From positions 1-64,000 of the forward strand of contig NZ_JBHMIM010000029.1 of the NCBI RefSeq assembly GCF_048060115.1: a stretch of DNA of 64,000 nt, written 5' to 3'. The notes beneath the pieces were generated by a model, which saw only the letters and a program-made list of their open reading frames with translations, searched no databases and had not been told where the DNA came from. The position numbers were made by a program, and so were the translations under genes. Source of the stretch: Micromonospora_E sp048060115. Its GTDB lineage: Bacteria > Actinomycetota > Actinomycetes > Mycobacteriales > Micromonosporaceae. The first letter of the stretch is position 1. Every line of letters begins with the position of its first letter. Below are positions 8,149-16,273 of this stretch, piece by piece.

Positions 8149-9738
8149 GTGCCGGCCATCCCACCGCAGGTCCTGGCGATCGACCTGGGCACCTCCGGGA
8201 TGAAGGCCGCGCTGGTCGCCGCCGACGGCATGGTGACCGGGTGGGCCGAGCGGCCGGTGCCGCTGCGGGTGCTGCCCGGTGGCGGCGCCGAGCAGGACCC
8301 GGCGCGCTGGTGGGCGGCGCTGGCCGAGGTGGTCGCCGACCTCGGCCAAGCCCACCCGGCGCACCTGCGGGCGGTGACCACGGTCTGTTCGTCCGCCCAG
8401 GGCGAGGGGACGATCGCCGTCGACGCCGCTGGGGAGCCGTTGACCCCGTGCATCACCTGGCTGGACATGCGCGGCGCGGCGGGGCTGCGCCGACAGTTCG
8501 GCGGCTTCCCGGCGTACCAGGGATTGTCGGTCCGTCGGACGCTGCGCTGGCTGCGGCTCACCGGCGGGATGCCGTCGCCGACCGGCAAGGACCCGGCCGC
8601 GCACATGCTACTGATCCGCGACGAGATGCCGCAGGTGTACGCACGGACCGCGACGTTCCTCAACGTGCTGGACTGGATCAACCTCAAACTGACCGGCCGT
8701 ACGGTGGCCACCGTCGACTCGATCCTCACCTCGTGGGTGACCGACAACCGTCGGCCCGGTCAGATCCGGTACTCCCCCGCGCTGGTCGCCGACTGTGGCA
8801 TAGATCGGGAAAAATTTCCGCAGATAGTCGCCTGCACCGAGGTGATCGGCACCCTGTCGCCGACCGCCGCCACGCATCTGGGCCTGCCACAGACGGTGCA
8901 GGTGGTGGCTGGAGCGGTCGACAACACCGCGGCGGCGGTCGGCGCCGGCACCACCGCCGACAACGATCCGCACCTCTATCTGGGCACCTCGTCGTGGATC
9001 GCGGCGCACGTGCCGGCCAAGAAGACCGACGTGTTCGCGCAGATCGCCTCGGTGCCGTGCGCGATCGGCGACCGGTACCTGATGACCGCGCTGCAGGCCA
9101 CCGCCGGGGCGAACCTCACCTGGTTGAAAGACAAGATCGTCGAGTACGACGATCCGCTGATCGGCGCCGGGCAGCTCAGCCGCGACGAGCGATCCAGCTT
9201 CGACGCGTTCGACGCGATCATCCCGACCGTGCCGGCCGGCGCCAACGGGGTGCTCTACATGCCGTGGCTGTACGGCGAGCGGGCCCCTGTCGACGATCCG
9301 CACCTGCGCGCCGGTTTCCTGAACATCTCGCTGGACACCAACCGCTCCGACCTGCTCCGGGCGGTCTTCGAAGGTGTCGCGTTGAACACCAGGTGGCTGT
9401 CCGGGGCGGTCGACCGGTTCCTCGGCAGCCCGGTGGGGTCGCTGGCGATCACCGGCGGCGGCGCCCGGTCGGCCGCCTGGTGCCAGATCTTCGCCGACGT
9501 GCTCGGTGTCGAGATCCGCCGGGATCCGCAACCGGTGGCAGTCAACGTCCGGGGCGCGGGCTGGATCGGGGCGGTCGGCACCGGGATGCTCACGTTCGGG
9601 CAGATCCCTGGGCTGCTGCGTGCCGACCGGGTCTTCACGCCGACGCCGGCGCACCGGGTCCGCTACGACGAGGCCTTCGACATCTACTGTGACCTGCACA
9701 GGCGTCTCGCGCCGGTGTACCGGCGGCTGAACCCGTGA
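8149..9738 (+). CDS. FGGY-family carbohydrate kinase
   Basis: A 529-aa kinase of the xylulokinase/gluconokinase type. The N-terminal ATPase-fold half begins LAIDLGTSGMKAALVAADG and contains TVCSSAQGEGT and CITWLDMRGA. The C-terminal half has LYMPWLYGERAP, the signature-like VFEGVALNTRWL, and ITGGGARSAAWCQIFADVLG with the usual glycine-rich adenosine contact. It phosphorylates a free sugar or polyol with ATP in the cytoplasm; the exact substrate cannot be read from sequence. The start is GTG with AAGGGG upstream, five bases after the aldolase/aminotransferase stop, so the two are co-transcribed, probably supplying phosphorylated substrate to the fusion enzyme or the reverse. Confidence 0.88.
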   Translation: MPAIPPQVLAIDLGTSGMKAALVAADGMVTGWAERPVPLRVLPGGGAEQDPARWWAALAEVVADLGQAHPAHLRAVTTVCSSAQGEGTIAVDAAGEPLTPCITWLDMRGAAGLRRQFGGFPAYQGLSVRRTLRWLRLTGGMPSPTGKDPAAHMLLIRDEMPQVYARTATFLNVLDWINLKLTGRTVATVDSILTSWVTDNRRPGQIRYSPALVADCGIDREKFPQIVACTEVIGTLSPTAATHLGLPQTVQVVAGAVDNTAAAVGAGTTADNDPHLYLGTSSWIAAHVPAKKTDVFAQIASVPCAIGDRYLMTALQATAGANLTWLKDKIVEYDDPLIGAGQLSRDERSSFDAFDAIIPTVPAGANGVLYMPWLYGERAPVDDPHLRAGFLNISLDTNRSDLLRAVFEGVALNTRWLSGAVDRFLGSPVGSLAITGGGARSAAWCQIFADVLGVEIRRDPQPVAVNVRGAGWIGAVGTGMLTFGQIPGLLRADRVFTPTPAHRVRYDEAFDIYCDLHRRLAPVYRRLNP

Positions 9739-9794
9739 ACGCGTAGGGCGGGTGGTGGGCCGGATCCGGCCGACCGATCGGCGACGATTGTGGC

Positions 9795-11189
9795 ATGTCG
9801 CAATCTACGGTCGCCTCCCGTCATGCCGTCGTCATCGGCGGCAGCCTCGCCGGTCTCTGTGCCGCCCGGGCCCTGCTCGAACACGTCGACCAGGTGACCG
9901 TCGTCGACCGCGACCGGTTCCCCGAGGAGCCGAAGGTCCGGGCCGGCGTACCGCAGGCACATCACCTGCACGTGCTCGTCACGGCTGGCCAGCGGGCTCT
10001 CGACCAGCTCTTTCCTGGGCTGATCGCCGAACTGCACGAGATCGGGGCGGTACGGGTCGACGCCCCGACGGACATCCTCTACCTGACCCCCGTCGGCTGG
10101 CGGGAACGGTTCCCGGCCACCCACCGGCTGGTCGGCGTCAGCCGCGAACTGCTCGACTGGACGGTCCGCCGCCGGCTGGCGGCCGACCCCCGGGTACGGT
10201 TCATGCCCGGCCACGAGGCGGTCCGGCTGCTCGGCTCGGACGACCGCGACGCGGTCACCGGTGTGCTGCTGCGGCCACGTGGCGCCGACACCGGTGTACG
10301 CGGCCTCGACGCCGATCTGGTGGTCGACGCCAGCGGACGCGGCTCGCACGCTCCGCAGTGGCTCGACGACCTGGGCTACGGCCGGCCGGACGAGATTCGG
10401 GTCGAGTCCGGTCTCGGCTACGCCAGTCGACGCTACCTGCTTCCAGCCGGAACCGCCGACGGCTGGAAGAACATCGTGCTGATGCCGCAGCCGCCACGCT
10501 CCGGTCGCGGCGGCGTCCTCTATCCGATTGAGAACGGCCGGTGGATGGTCACCCTCGGCGGTCTCGGTGGGGACTGCCCACCGACCGACGAGGCTGGCTT
10601 CCTGGAGTTCGCCCGAGGGCTGCGCAGCCCGCTGCTGTACGAGGCGATCAGGGACGCCACCCCGGACTCCCCCATCCACGGCTTCCGCGACACTGGCAAC
10701 CACCGTCGCCGGTACGAGGCGATGCCACGGTGGCCGGACCGGTTCGTGGTGGTCGGCGACGCCGCCTGCACGTTCAACCCGGTCTACGGCCAGGGCATGA
10801 GCGTGGCGGCCCAGGCCGGTGTGACCCTCGCCGAACAGCTGCGTACCGGCGGGGGTCGGCTCGGCCGCGCGGCGCAGGTCAAGGTCGCCGCCGGCAGCGA
10901 GACGGCCTGGCTGATCGCCACCGGCGCTGACCTGCGGTACCCGACGACCGTCGGCGACCGGCCGCCACACGGCGGTCGGCTGTCGCGTTGGTATCTCGAC
11001 CGCGCCGCCGACGTCGCCAATCGGGATCCGTACGTCCTGCGGGTGCTGACCGACGTTTTCCACCTGGTGGCACCGCTGTCGGCGGTGGCCCGGCCCGGCG
11101 TAGCGCTGCGGGTGCTACGGGGCCGGCCCGGCCCACGTCTGGACACCCCGCCGCCATCCGGCTGGCCGACCAGCCGATCCCGATCTTGA
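9795..11189 (+). CDS. FAD-dependent oxidoreductase (aromatic hydroxylase / geranylgeranyl reductase type)
   Basis: A 464-aa flavoprotein. Near the N-terminus is the dinucleotide-binding motif VVIGGSLAGLCAARAL followed by VVDRDRFPEE. ADLVVDASGRGS is the family's middle motif, and FVVVGDAACTFNPVYGQGMSVAAQAG is the second FAD motif (GD) at about residue 320. There is no signal peptide. Such enzymes hydroxylate or oxidise small lipophilic substrates; this one's substrate is unknown. The ATG at 9795 has only a weak ribosome site. It lies between the sugar-kinase operon and the iron-boxed acetyltransferase, and I see no evidence that it belongs to either. A 14-base perfect palindrome (9758-9771) sits just before it. 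Confidence 0.82.
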   Translation: MSQSTVASRHAVVIGGSLAGLCAARALLEHVDQVTVVDRDRFPEEPKVRAGVPQAHHLHVLVTAGQRALDQLFPGLIAELHEIGAVRVDAPTDILYLTPVGWRERFPATHRLVGVSRELLDWTVRRRLAADPRVRFMPGHEAVRLLGSDDRDAVTGVLLRPRGADTGVRGLDADLVVDASGRGSHAPQWLDDLGYGRPDEIRVESGLGYASRRYLLPAGTADGWKNIVLMPQPPRSGRGGVLYPIENGRWMVTLGGLGGDCPPTDEAGFLEFARGLRSPLLYEAIRDATPDSPIHGFRDTGNHRRRYEAMPRWPDRFVVVGDAACTFNPVYGQGMSVAAQAGVTLAEQLRTGGGRLGRAAQVKVAAGSETAWLIATGADLRYPTTVGDRPPHGGRLSRWYLDRAADVANRDPYVLRVLTDVFHLVAPLSAVARPGVALRVLRGRPGPRLDTPPPSGWPTSRSRS

Positions 11190-11204
11190 CAGCATCCTCT
11201 TTCG

Positions 11205-11223
11205 TTAGGTTAGCCTCACCTCG
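11205..11223. promoter_or_regulatory. IdeR/DmdR/DtxR iron box upstream of the GNAT gene
   Basis: TTAGGTTAGCCTCACCTCG matches the 19-base actinobacterial iron box TTAGGTTAGGCTAACCTAA at 15 positions. It lies 11 bases before the acetyltransferase start, where iron-loaded repressor would block transcription or initiation. Confidence 0.75.
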
Positions 11224-11234
11224 GAGGGGGCGAA

Positions 11235-11795
11235 ATGAAGGTAGACGACAAGACGACAACTGGCACCGCGAAACACCGGATGGTTCTGACCGACCAGGTG
11301 GACATCGCGGGACTCGCGAAGATCTACCGGCAAGTGCACGCCGACGACCTGCACCTTGTCGACCACACCGAACCGTCGGTGGAGCAACGACTGAAGTGGA
11401 CGGCGCAGGCCCCCGGCTTCGCGGCCACCGTCGGATACGCCGACGGACAGGCGGTCGGCGCCGTCATGGGCTGCCCGCTGCCACCGGAGACCCTCTGGTG
11501 GCGCGAGCTCCGCTCGGACACCGACCCCGATCTGGTACACGAGTGGCCGGGTCGGACCTTCGCCGTCTGTGAGGCGTTCGTGCTGCCGCAGTTCCAGCGT
11601 CAGCAGGTAGGCGTGACGCTCTTCTCCCATCTGTTGGCGAGCCGGACCGAGCAGCGGGTGTCACTGGCCGTGGCCGACTCCAACACGCGGGTGCTGCGCA
11701 GCATGCGGGTCCTCGGCTGGCAGCACGTCGGCGGCCTGGTGCCGTTCCCCGGCTGGCGCGAGCACGCCATGTTCGTCCGACCACTGCCCTGGTGA
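11235..11795 (+). CDS. iron-regulated GNAT N-acetyltransferase
   Basis: A 186-aa single-domain acetyltransferase. The GNAT core is visible as FAVCEAFVLPQFQRQQVGVTLFSHLLASR (acetyl-CoA loop region, with the R/Q-x-x-G/A pattern modified to RQQVGV) and SLAVADSNTRVLRSMRVLGW. GGAGG precedes the ATG. The iron box immediately upstream and the neighbouring siderophore genes suggest a role in siderophore modification or iron-starvation metabolism; this is inference. Its 3' end runs 135 bases into the convergent MFS gene, an unusually long tail-to-tail coding overlap. No similarity to DesC is obvious. Confidence 0.8.
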   Translation: MKVDDKTTTGTAKHRMVLTDQVDIAGLAKIYRQVHADDLHLVDHTEPSVEQRLKWTAQAPGFAATVGYADGQAVGAVMGCPLPPETLWWRELRSDTDPDLVHEWPGRTFAVCEAFVLPQFQRQQVGVTLFSHLLASRTEQRVSLAVADSNTRVLRSMRVLGWQHVGGLVPFPGWREHAMFVRPLPW

Positions 11796-13088
11796 CCCGG
11801 GCACCGTCGTCGATGTCGGCCCGGTCGGCCCGGCGGCCGCGGCCGGCCGGTGTCGGCGCTGATGGCGGAGCCCCATGACCACTCCGGCGAGCATCAGGAC
11901 GATCGCGGCCACCGCGACTGTCACGTAACCGACCCGGGCGGCCACCGCCAGCCCGACGGCGGCGGCGAGGTAGGAGCAGACGAGCCCGAACGACGACAGT
12001 ACGGTGAAGTCGGTGCCACCCGACGCCGGCCGTGAGTAGTCCATGTTCACCGTGTACAACGCGACATTGGCCACCGTGTACGCGGCCATGAAGCAGCACA
12101 GCGCCACGGTGGTGAACCCGGTTACGGCCCGCCCGGTGAGCATCGGCAACAGCGACGCCGTCGCCACGGCGAGCGAGACACCGCCGGCCAGCAGCACCCC
12201 GGACCGGCCGATCCGGTTGACCAGTCCACCAGCCACCAGCCCGGCGATCACCGCTGGGACGCTGGTCACGACGCCGGTGACGAGACCGATCCGCGACAGG
12301 GACCAACCCGCGTCGACCAACGCCGGCGACACCAACGCGTACGCCGCACCCGCCCCCGTGTAGATGAACGGCACCACACCAAGGACCCAGCCGCGGCAAC
12401 CCGGCTGGCGCAGCACCGACAGCAGTGCGCCGTACGCCTGGCGGGTGCCCGCCGGTTTCGCGACCCGGTCTGGTTCCCGGAACCGCCACACCACCAGCAG
12501 GCCGGTGGCGGTGAGTCCGGCGAGCAGCCCGACCGCCGCGGCCCAGCCGAACCGGTCGTAGACGACCACGCAGGCACCGCCGCCGAGGATGTTGCCGACG
12601 TAGCTGGCCGCCACCTGGATCCCGTTGCCCGGACCACGGTCGGACCGACTGAGCAACCGGACGGCGACCGCGTCCGCGGCGATGTCCTGGGTGGCGGACA
12701 GGAACACGAACAGCGCGCAGATCAGCACGATCGGGCCGATTCGGCCGGTGGCCGGATCGAACACGAGCAGCGCCAGCAGGGCGAGGACCATGCCGGTCTG
12801 CAGCACCAGCAGCCAGGACCGGTAGTGCCCACCGCGCCGGGGCCCGTACCGGTCGACGATCGGCGCCCAGAGGAACTTGACCGGCCAGATCAGACCGATC
12901 AGGTTCAGCAACGCGAGCGTGTCCAGCGAGGTGCCGCCGGCCCGCAGGATGCCGGTCAGCCCGATCGTGATGAAACCGAAGCCGAGGAATTGGGTGACGT
13001 AGAGCGCGGTCAGCATTCGCAACCGACCGTCGACCGGTACGGGGTCCGGCGGTCGGACCGCTACGCCAGCGGGACTCATCGCGCCCAT
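11661..13088 (-). CDS. MFS transporter of the RhtX/FptX (siderophore permease) type
   Basis: A 475-aa protein with about twelve hydrophobic segments between residues 25 and 415. The N-terminal pattern (LYVTQFLGFGFITIGLTGILR, then GLIWPVKFLWAPIVDRYG, then YRSWLLVLQTG) matches the RhtX/FptX/AmpG-like subgroup, whose members import ferric siderophores or muropeptides. GGGAG precedes the ATG at 13088. It is divergent from the desferrioxamine operon and probably shares its iron-controlled region. The last about 45 residues are hydrophilic and encoded opposite the 3' end of the acetyltransferase gene; they could be a recent extension after loss of an earlier stop. Siderophore uptake or export is inferred from family and position. 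Confidence 0.82.
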   Translation of the reverse strand: MGAMSPAGVAVRPPDPVPVDGRLRMLTALYVTQFLGFGFITIGLTGILRAGGTSLDTLALLNLIGLIWPVKFLWAPIVDRYGPRRGGHYRSWLLVLQTGMVLALLALLVFDPATGRIGPIVLICALFVFLSATQDIAADAVAVRLLSRSDRGPGNGIQVAASYVGNILGGGACVVVYDRFGWAAAVGLLAGLTATGLLVVWRFREPDRVAKPAGTRQAYGALLSVLRQPGCRGWVLGVVPFIYTGAGAAYALVSPALVDAGWSLSRIGLVTGVVTSVPAVIAGLVAGGLVNRIGRSGVLLAGGVSLAVATASLLPMLTGRAVTGFTTVALCCFMAAYTVANVALYTVNMDYSRPASGGTDFTVLSSFGLVCSYLAAAVGLAVAARVGYVTVAVAAIVLMLAGVVMGLRHQRRHRPAAAAGPTGPTSTTVPGSPGQWSDEHGVLAPAGERHQAADVLPAEDPHAAQHPRVGVGHGQ

Positions 13089-13293
13089 TCGGACTCCCGG
13101 TGTCGAATCCGTTCGATGTCACGCAGGTCACAACCGGACGCCGAACACCCGCCGTCGCCCCGAATCCGCAGGTCGCGACCTTGTACCGGGCCGTTGCCGG
13201 GACTTGCGGACCAGCGGCCGCTCCCCCTTGACACCTCGCCGACCCGCCCTGCCCAGTTCCGTTTCACCGGACCTCCCAGTAGCCTCGCCTAAG

Positions 13294-13312
13294 TTAGGTT
13301 AGGTTACCCTTA
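13294..13312. promoter_or_regulatory. iron box of the desferrioxamine operon
   Basis: TTAGGTTAGGTTACCCTTA, 16 of 19 matches to the IdeR/DtxR consensus. An overlapping perfect palindrome CCTAAGTTAGG occupies 13288-13298, so two repressor dimers may bind. It overlaps an upstream ATG (13312), arguing that translation starts at 13336, and it may also control the divergent MFS gene. Confidence 0.85.
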
Positions 13313-13335
13313 TGGAGGCGGTCTTGGAGGGGTCG

Positions 13336-14880
13336 ATGTACCCACACCTGTTCGGTCGACACACGGTGGACGCCTACGTGTCCAGCATCGACCAGACCGT
13401 GGCCGGGCTCGCCGACCGCGTACGCGCGGTCCGCCAGCCGTACTCCGGGGCCAGTGTCGCGTCGTTGCAGCAGATGGTCGACCGCGTCGACCTCGACACA
13501 CCCCTCGGCAGCGTCGACGCCGCGCTCGACGAGATCGGCACGCTCTACCTGGACCACGCGGTCTGGTTCCACGAACCCACCTACCTGGCCCACCTGAACT
13601 GTCCGGTCGCGATTCCCGCACTCAGCGCCGAACTGCTGCTCGCCGCAGTCAACTCCTCGGTCGACACCTGGGACCAGAGCACCAGTGGCACCTTGATCGA
13701 ACGCCGGATGATCGACTGGACCGCCCAGCGGATCGGCTTCGGCCCCGCCGCCGACGGCGTCTTCACCAGCGGAGGCACTCAGTCCAACCTGCATGGACTG
13801 CTACTGGCCCGCGAAGACCGGCTGGCACGCATCGCCGGCGACGGCCACCCGCCTGGCGGTCGCGGCACCGCGACCGGGGTCAGCCGCGAGGCGGTACTGC
13901 CCCGGCTGCGGATTCTGGCCACCCAGGAGAGCCACTTCAGCGTGGGCAAGTCCGCCCGGCTACTCGGACTGGCCGCCGACGCCGTCGTGGGAGTCGCCAC
14001 CGACGACACCGGCCGGATGGACCCGGCCGCGCTGCGCGCCGCGATCGACCTGCTCCACGCTCAGGCGCTGGTGCCGATGGCGGTGGTCGCCACCGCCGGT
14101 ACCACCGACCGGGGCTGCGTCGACCCGCTCGCCGCGATCAGCACCGTCTGCCGAGAACAGTCCGTGTGGCTGCACGTCGACGCCGCGTACGGCTGCGGGC
14201 TGCTGGTCTCCGCGCGACGCCGGCACCTGCTCGACGGCATCGAGAGCGCCGACTCGGTGACCGTCGACTACCACAAGAGCTTCTTCCAGCCGGTCAGCTG
14301 CAGCGCGATCGTGGTCCGGGAGGCGGCGACGATGCGACGCGTCGCCGTGCACGCCGACTACCTGAACCCGCGTACCGCCACGGTGCCCAACCAGGTCGAC
14401 AAGAGCCTGCAGACCACCCGTCGGTTCGACGCGCTGAAACTGTGGATGACCGTCCGCGCGATCGGCGCACAGCAACTCGGCGAAATGTTCGACCGGGTCG
14501 TCGACCTGGCTCAGATCGCCCACGGCGAACTGCTCGATCAGGAGGACTTCGAGGTCGCCATGCGGCCGGTGCTCAGCACGGTGCTGTTCCGCTACCGACC
14601 GGACTGGCTTTCGGTGGCCGACTGCGACCGGCTGCTGCCCCAGCTGCGGTCCCGGCTGTTCGGCGACGGTACCGCGATCATCGCCGGCACCACCATCGAC
14701 GGCCACTACTGGCTGAAGTTCACCCTGCTCAACCCGAACACCACGGTGGAAGACCTGCGTACCGTGATCGACCTGATCCGCCGGGCCGGCGCCGAGCTGC
14801 TCGACGCCGAATGGGACCCGGCCCTCATCGCCGCCCCGCAAGCCGTCACCACGGAGGTGGGCGCCAATGCGAACGTATGA
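13336..14880 (+). CDS. desA: DesA-type lysine decarboxylase (PLP group II decarboxylase)
   Basis: A 514-aa PLP decarboxylase matching DesA, which converts lysine to cadaverine as the first step of desferrioxamine synthesis. Visible motifs are VNSSVDTWDQSTSGTLIE, GVFTSGGTQSNLHGLLLARE (phosphate loop), VATAGTTDRGCVDPL, HVDAAYGCG (the Asp contacting PLP nitrogen) and SVTVDYHKSFFQPV with the Schiff-base lysine. The ATG at 13336 follows GGAGGGG; the ATG at 13312 lies inside the iron box and is rejected. It overlaps desB by 14 bases. Other diamine-forming decarboxylases of this family use diaminobutyrate or ornithine, but the downstream genes fix the call as cadaverine. Confidence 0.9.
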   Translation: MYPHLFGRHTVDAYVSSIDQTVAGLADRVRAVRQPYSGASVASLQQMVDRVDLDTPLGSVDAALDEIGTLYLDHAVWFHEPTYLAHLNCPVAIPALSAELLLAAVNSSVDTWDQSTSGTLIERRMIDWTAQRIGFGPAADGVFTSGGTQSNLHGLLLAREDRLARIAGDGHPPGGRGTATGVSREAVLPRLRILATQESHFSVGKSARLLGLAADAVVGVATDDTGRMDPAALRAAIDLLHAQALVPMAVVATAGTTDRGCVDPLAAISTVCREQSVWLHVDAAYGCGLLVSARRRHLLDGIESADSVTVDYHKSFFQPVSCSAIVVREAATMRRVAVHADYLNPRTATVPNQVDKSLQTTRRFDALKLWMTVRAIGAQQLGEMFDRVVDLAQIAHGELLDQEDFEVAMRPVLSTVLFRYRPDWLSVADCDRLLPQLRSRLFGDGTAIIAGTTIDGHYWLKFTLLNPNTTVEDLRTVIDLIRRAGAELLDAEWDPALIAAPQAVTTEVGANANV

Positions 14881-16273
14881 CTTCGTCGCCGTCGGCCTCG
14901 GGCCGTTCAACCTGGGCCTGGCCTGCCTGACCGCGCCGCTGGACGGGCTGGACGGAGTGTTCCTGGAGCAGCGCGACGAGTTCGCCTGGCATCCCGGGCT
15001 GATGATCGAGGGCGTGAGCATCCAGGTGCCGTTCCTGGCCGACCTGGTCACCATGGCCGATCCGACCTCTGCGTACTCGTTCCTCAACTACCTCAAGCAG
15101 ACCGGGCGGCTCTACCGCTTCTACATCAGGGAGGACTTCTACCCGCTACGCGCCGAGTACGACGCGTACTGCCGATGGGCCGCGGCACAGCTGCCCAACA
15201 TCCGGTTCGGCCACCACGTCGAGCAGGTCGAGCACGACGCCATCAGCGGGGACTACCTGGTACACGTACGGCAATCGGGCGCCGGGACCACCGAGACGCT
15301 GCGGACCCGGCGGTTGGTGCTCGGCATCGGCACCACGCCGTACCGGCCGGCAGTGCTGCGCGACCTGCCCGGCCCGGCGATCCACAGCGCCGACTACCTG
15401 TCGAACAAGGCCCGGCTGCAGGACCTGGCGTCGATCACCGTCGTCGGCAGCGGGCAGAGCGCCGCCGAAATCTACCTCGACCTGCTGGAGGAGATCGACA
15501 CCCGGGGATACCAGCTGAACTGGATCACCCGGTCGCCTCGGTTCTTCCCGATGGAGTACACCAAGCTGACCCTCGAGATGACCTCCCCGGAGTACGTCCG
15601 CTACTTCCACGCCCTGCCACCCGCCAGCCGCGACCGGCTCAACCGCGACCAGCGCAACCTCTACAAGGGCATCAGCGGCGACCTGGTGAACACGATCTTC
15701 GACACCCTCTACCGCAAGGACCTCGCCGGGCCGGTGCCCACCACTCTGCTCACCGGCACCGCGCTGACCGGCGCCGACTGGGACAACGACCGGTACCGGC
15801 TCGCGCTGCACCACCAGGAGCAGGGCCGCGACTTCGCGCTGTCCACCGAAGGGCTTGTCCTGGCCACCGGCTACCGGCCGACCGTCCCAACGTTCCTCGA
15901 CCCGGTACGCGACCGGATCCGCTGGGACGACCGGGGCCGCTTCGACGTAGCGGTCGGCTTCTCCATCGACCACGCCGACCGGGAGATCTTCGTGCAGAAC
16001 GCCGAGGAACACACGCACAGCCTGACCGCCCCCGACCTGGGGATGGGGCCGTACCGGAACTCGGTGATCATTGCCAACATGTGCGGACGCGACGTCTACC
16101 CGGTCGAGCAACGGATCGCGTTCCAGCACTTCGGCGCGCTACCCGACGACCCCACCCCGGCTGGACCCGGCACCGCGTCGGCACCTGCCCCGGCGACGAC
16201 CCCGCCAGCGTCGGTGTCGGCACCGACGCAGGCGTCGGCGGCGGCCGACCGGCAGGAGGCACTCACCCGATGA
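14867..16273 (+). CDS. desB: DesB-type cadaverine N-monooxygenase
   Basis: A 468-aa flavin N-hydroxylase of the IucD/SidA/PvdA family. FAD motif VGLGPFNLGLACL lies at the N-terminus; the NADPH motif is VVGSGQSAAEIYLDLLEE. FAWHPGLMIEG, FLADLVTMADPTSAYSFLNYLK and the C-terminal LATGYRPTVPTFLDP are characteristic. It hydroxylates cadaverine to N-hydroxycadaverine using NADPH and O2. GGAGGTG lies before the ATG. It overlaps desA by 14 bases and desCD by four (ATGA), indicating strict co-translation. The last about 45 residues are Ala/Pro/Thr-rich and probably disordered. Confidence 0.92.
   Translation: MRTYDFVAVGLGPFNLGLACLTAPLDGLDGVFLEQRDEFAWHPGLMIEGVSIQVPFLADLVTMADPTSAYSFLNYLKQTGRLYRFYIREDFYPLRAEYDAYCRWAAAQLPNIRFGHHVEQVEHDAISGDYLVHVRQSGAGTTETLRTRRLVLGIGTTPYRPAVLRDLPGPAIHSADYLSNKARLQDLASITVVGSGQSAAEIYLDLLEEIDTRGYQLNWITRSPRFFPMEYTKLTLEMTSPEYVRYFHALPPASRDRLNRDQRNLYKGISGDLVNTIFDTLYRKDLAGPVPTTLLTGTALTGADWDNDRYRLALHHQEQGRDFALSTEGLVLATGYRPTVPTFLDPVRDRIRWDDRGRFDVAVGFSIDHADREIFVQNAEEHTHSLTAPDLGMGPYRNSVIIANMCGRDVYPVEQRIAFQHFGALPDDPTPAGPGTASAPAPATTPPASVSAPTQASAAADRQEALTR

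Noticed and set aside
9758..9771. Perfect palindrome GGCCGGATCCGGCC before the FAD oxidoreductase
   Set aside because: Noted as a possible short terminator or operator, but no loop, T-tract or second copy; GC palindromes of this size are common here.
15175..16269. N-terminal extension of the desCD frame
   Set aside because: The extended part lies in another frame of desB; ATGA coupling at 16270 and the DesC N-terminus fix the start.
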